Below are positions 12,997 to 15,727 of a DNA stretch of 15,727 bases, one piece after another; within the stretch, counting starts at the first letter, position 1; every line of letters starts with the position of its first letter. Origin of the DNA: Candidatus Kuenenia stuttgartensis (GTDB lineage: Bacteria; Planctomycetota; Planctomycetia; Isosphaerales; Isosphaeraceae); NCBI GenBank assembly GCA_945872325.1, contig CAMBZY010000018.1, forward strand, positions 1 through 15,727, read 5' to 3'. A program made the position numbers and the translations under genes. The notes beneath the pieces were generated by a model, which did not search any database, was not told the DNA's origin, and saw nothing but the letters and a program-made list of their open reading frames with translations.

Positions 12997-15727
12997 ATGA
13001 ATCTCAAAAATCTTGTACAGGCCATTGGTTTTGGGCAATCGCGTGCCAATCGTTTGAAGTCCCAAAAGACGTCGACCAGAAGGCTGGTCTTTAATCCTCT
13101 GGATTATGAGCTTGAGAAGCGACAGTTGCTGGCGACGTTTGTTTACAACAGCCTGACCGGTCGACTTTTCGTGGAGACCGACCAGAACAGCGAAACGCTT
13201 TCGATCATCTCCACGTCGAACTCAGGCAATTACACGCTGACCACGACGGGCTCGTGGAGCGGTTCGTCGTCGGCGAATGTTGGTTCTTCGGGTACGAGTC
13301 TGTTCGTTAACTCTACTGCCAGTATTTCCCTGATTCAGATCACCAGCAATGCGGCGAACTCCGGTTCAGCGTTTTATTTTGGGACATCCTCCGGCAATTT
13401 TGTGGATGATCTGACGGTCAATTTCACCAACTCCACATCGGGACAGATCTCGGTGGCCAATGCCACTTCGTTCATCAATGGAAGCATTCTGAACCTGACC
13501 ACTACGGGCAATCAGATCACCGTCTCTAGTCCATTGACGTCAAATAGTACAGGCTCTATCAACCTGACGGGTCGGAATATTGTCGTTACTGGGAATATCA
13601 ACACAGCCGCGGGCAGTATCTCTTTGATTGGCAATAATGGCAGCTATCAGTCGGGCACGTTTGATGGTGTTACCATCAGCGGATCAGGCGTGAATGTAAA
13701 TACCACGAGCGGGAATATCACGATAGATGGGCGTGGTGCAAGCAATTCAACCAATTACGGGGTTAATATTGGTGGTACTTTAAAAACAGGCGGGACAGGC
13801 TTTATTTATATTACAGGGGTTAGTGGAAATGGCACAAGTAGTTTTTCGCAAGGCATTGCAATCAGTTCCCCTGTTACCACTGCCAATGGTAATGTCACAG
13901 TGTATGGGACATCCGAGAGTGCTGGTTATGGTGCAACTGGCGTCTGCTTCACATCTCTAGGAAACGTCTCTTCTACCGGCACAGGAAATGTGAATATTAC
14001 GGGTTCTTCGCTGAATGCTTCTGGTGATGCCAGAGGTGTCATGGCAATTACTGGTAATCTATTTGCTTCAGCCAATACTGGTCAATTGACAATCAATGGG
14101 ACGGCGAATTCCACTGGAAGTCAGGCCACGGGAGTTTACATCACAACCACTTCACCAATATCCGCAACGGGCTCAGGAAATATTATTATCTCGGGCACAG
14201 CATTGAGCGCCACGGATTCAGCGATTGGAGTCCGGGCAGGCACGATCAATATCAATAGCGGTACGCTGACAATGACAGGAACTTCTAATGGAGCAGGTGC
14301 GGGTTCGATTGGAATAAACTTAGGCGCTAATATTACAAACACTGGTGCGGGCAATGTGAATCTTTCCGGTAGCACGCCTGGAAACACCAGCGCAGGTATC
14401 GGGATCAATCACAGTGATTCATCAACTCAAATCTATTCCAACGGAGGCCTGATCACACTCACAGCCAACAGCGTGAACCTGACAGGCACAGTGAATGCCA
14501 CCTCGGCTGGGAATGTACTGATCCAGACGCTTGGAGCCGGCGTGAATCTGGGCGGGGCTGACAGTTCGGCCAATCTTGGTCTGACATCATCGGAAATCGA
14601 CCAGATCACCGCCAATCTGTTGACCATCGGTAACGGCACCACTGGCAATATCGCGGTGACAGCGGCCATCAGCCGTCCCGCCAACGGCAGCCTCACACTG
14701 GTAGCCAACACGACCAGCAGTTGCATCTCGGTAGGTGCGGCACTTTCTGTTACTGGTTCTGGCGGATTAAGCCTGACGGGGCGAAATATTGTCGTCACGG
14801 GCAATATCACATCAACCGCGGGCAGTCTCTCGCTGATTGGCAATAACGGTAGCAATCAATCGGGCACGTTTGATGGTGTGCAGATCAACGGTGCCGCCGT
14901 AAATGTGAACACCACCAGCGGGAATATCACGATTGATGGTCGGGCAGGGGCGAATACGATCAATGCCGGGGTGAATCTGACATCATCCAAGGTCCAGGCA
15001 GGCGGATCAGGGTGTGTGACGATCACGGGTGTGAGCGGGAATGGGACGGGTACCGGCGGCAACTATGTTTCCGGTGTCTATGCTTACGCCGCCACCGTCA
15101 CAACCAGCAACGGTTCGATCACGGTCAACGGTACCTCGTGGGGCAGCACTGGGACGGCTTCGAAAGGTGTTAATGTACAAGCAGCATACGCATTCCCCAC
15201 GCAAATCGGCAGCAACATCTCGGCCACCGGCACGGGTAATGTAACAATCACCGGCACAGCGGCAAATGGAACGAATAACGCCGGAGGCATCATAATTTAT
15301 GATTCCATCGTCACAACCAGCACGGGCTCAATCACCGTCAACGGCACTTCGTGCGGTACTGGGACGGGTTCTATCGGCGTTAGCTTGTCTCGATCACCTT
15401 CCGTTTCCTCATACATCAGTACCACCGGCGCGGGTAATGTGACAATTACCGGTATCACACCCCGCAATCTCAGTACTGATTCCGGCATTAATATGGGGGG
15501 GGGATTCAAAGTAAAATCCAACGGCGGCTTGATCATCCTTACGGCCAACCAGATAGGCGGTTTTACCAATGCGAACGCCACCTCGGCGGGGAACGTCGTC
15601 ATCCAGCCGATTGGCAACGGAACGCTGATCAACCTTGGCGCTAACAGCACGAACACCACGCTAGGAATATCTAACGCAACGATTAATAGCATCGTCGCCA
15701 GAACACTGACGATCGGTAGTGCCACAG
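12997..15727 (+). CDS. Giant beta-solenoid repeat protein with LEPR-XLL-type N-terminus, 3' end beyond the window
   Basis: The frame from ATG 12997 is open for 910 codons and continues past the window. The N-terminus is basic and then reads NPLDYELEKRQLLAT (about 34-48), matching the LE-x-R-x-LL(A) motif at the start of planctomycete giant secreted proteins; an ordinary signal peptide is not seen. The rest is rich in Gly, Asn, Thr and Ser with short alternating hydrophobic strands. It is built from steps such as TGxGNVTITGTA and TTSNGSITVNGTS, the pattern of filamentous-haemagglutinin-like beta-helices. A unit beginning LTGRNIVVTGNI recurs after 403 codons (residues 190 and 593), and a SNGGLI(T/I)LTAN block recurs at about 481 and 841. 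The likely role is a surface or secreted adhesin or matrix protein. GCAGG lies six bases before the ATG. A nine-G tract at 15495-15503 sits in frame. Confidence 0.82.
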   Translation, partial: MNLKNLVQAIGFGQSRANRLKSQKTSTRRLVFNPLDYELEKRQLLATFVYNSLTGRLFVETDQNSETLSIISTSNSGNYTLTTTGSWSGSSSANVGSSGTSLFVNSTASISLIQITSNAANSGSAFYFGTSSGNFVDDLTVNFTNSTSGQISVANATSFINGSILNLTTTGNQITVSSPLTSNSTGSINLTGRNIVVTGNINTAAGSISLIGNNGSYQSGTFDGVTISGSGVNVNTTSGNITIDGRGASNSTNYGVNIGGTLKTGGTGFIYITGVSGNGTSSFSQGIAISSPVTTANGNVTVYGTSESAGYGATGVCFTSLGNVSSTGTGNVNITGSSLNASGDARGVMAITGNLFASANTGQLTINGTANSTGSQATGVYITTTSPISATGSGNIIISGTALSATDSAIGVRAGTININSGTLTMTGTSNGAGAGSIGINLGANITNTGAGNVNLSGSTPGNTSAGIGINHSDSSTQIYSNGGLITLTANSVNLTGTVNATSAGNVLIQTLGAGVNLGGADSSANLGLTSSEIDQITANLLTIGNGTTGNIAVTAAISRPANGSLTLVANTTSSCISVGAALSVTGSGGLSLTGRNIVVTGNITSTAGSLSLIGNNGSNQSGTFDGVQINGAAVNVNTTSGNITIDGRAGANTINAGVNLTSSKVQAGGSGCVTITGVSGNGTGTGGNYVSGVYAYAATVTTSNGSITVNGTSWGSTGTASKGVNVQAAYAFPTQIGSNISATGTGNVTITGTAANGTNNAGGIIIYDSIVTTSTGSITVNGTSCGTGTGSIGVSLSRSPSVSSYISTTGAGNVTITGITPRNLSTDSGINMGGGFKVKSNGGLIILTANQIGGFTNANATSAGNVVIQPIGNGTLINLGANSTNTTLGISNATINSIVARTLTIGSAT
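13561..14944 (+). repeat. Long-range coding duplication, 1209-bp offset
   Basis: The DNA at about 13561-13735 and 14770-14944 is nearly collinear without gaps (for example GGCACGTTTGATGGTGT and GCGGGAATATCACGAT in both), offset by exactly 1209 bp, i.e. 403 codons. Similarity weakens downstream but continues at protein level (VSGNGT and the TGxGNV steps), so a large unit was duplicated inside the repeat protein gene. Confidence 0.8.
15495..15503 (+). repeat. Homopolymeric G9 tract inside the giant repeat protein gene
   Basis: Nine consecutive G follow ATAT, read in frame as Met-Gly-Gly-Gly (ATG GGG GGG GGA). The frame stays open on both sides and aligns with the earlier repeat block, so the tract as given is the in-frame state. 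Gain or loss of one G would truncate the protein. Confidence 0.9.

Noticed and set aside
14136..15725. Chain of minus-strand open frames opposite the giant repeat protein, in one shared frame
   Set aside because: They are V/P/L/I-rich mirror images of Asn/Thr/Gly codons in the repeats, are broken by stops, and have no ribosome sites. The plus-strand frame is continuous and has a recognisable N-terminal motif.

Overview
The window looks like a planctomycete chromosome fragment, probably from a Planctopirus/Gimesia/Rubinisphaera-type genome of moderate G+C. The basis is the gene mix: a giant secreted repeat protein with an N-terminal LE-x-R-x-LL(A) motif (the LEPR-XLL signature of planctomycete giant proteins), a membrane-anchored Gfo/Idh/MocA-like protein, a DUF5009/HGSNAT-type acyltransferase, a type I phosphodiesterase-family hydrolase, a glycine-rich RRM protein, and intergenic space rich in palindromic repeats. 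The species assignment is inference.

Layout. 1-567 (+): C-terminal part of an M49 (dipeptidyl peptidase III-type) metallopeptidase. 568-1229: a 182-bp tandem array built from inverted copies of one GC-rich module, then a bidirectional terminator. 1258-2037 (-): a low-complexity Ala/Pro/Gln/Tyr-rich protein. 2508-4172 (-): an alkaline-phosphatase-superfamily phosphodiesterase. 4173-4804: no gene, but a three-stem candidate small RNA ending in a strong plus-strand terminator, back to back with the minus-strand terminator of the next gene. 4805-8299 (-): three membrane-related genes in one direction (Gfo/Idh-like membrane protein, DedA protein, acyltransferase). 8447-9418 (+): ribF. 9658-10092 (+): an RRM RNA-binding protein with a TTG start and a perfect 12-bp terminator stem. 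10211-10640: REP/BIME-like palindromic repeats in about 164-186-bp periods. 10732-12413 (-): a translationally coupled OmpR-type response regulator and histidine kinase with a near-consensus promoter. 12997-15727 (+): the open 5' part of a giant beta-solenoid surface or secreted protein that runs off the window.

How the parts may work together. The central genes are housekeeping or envelope functions: flavin cofactor synthesis, membrane lipid or undecaprenyl-phosphate handling, glycan acylation, phosphoester hydrolysis. The right end is accessory in character. The two-component operon is divergent from the giant repeat protein, so it is a candidate regulator of it. The repeat protein carries a nine-G homopolymer in frame, which would allow on/off switching by slippage. 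No complete undescribed defence or mobile system was recognised. The least explained items are the candidate RNA near 4621-4748, the two families of intergenic palindromic repeats, and the G9 tract in the giant protein.
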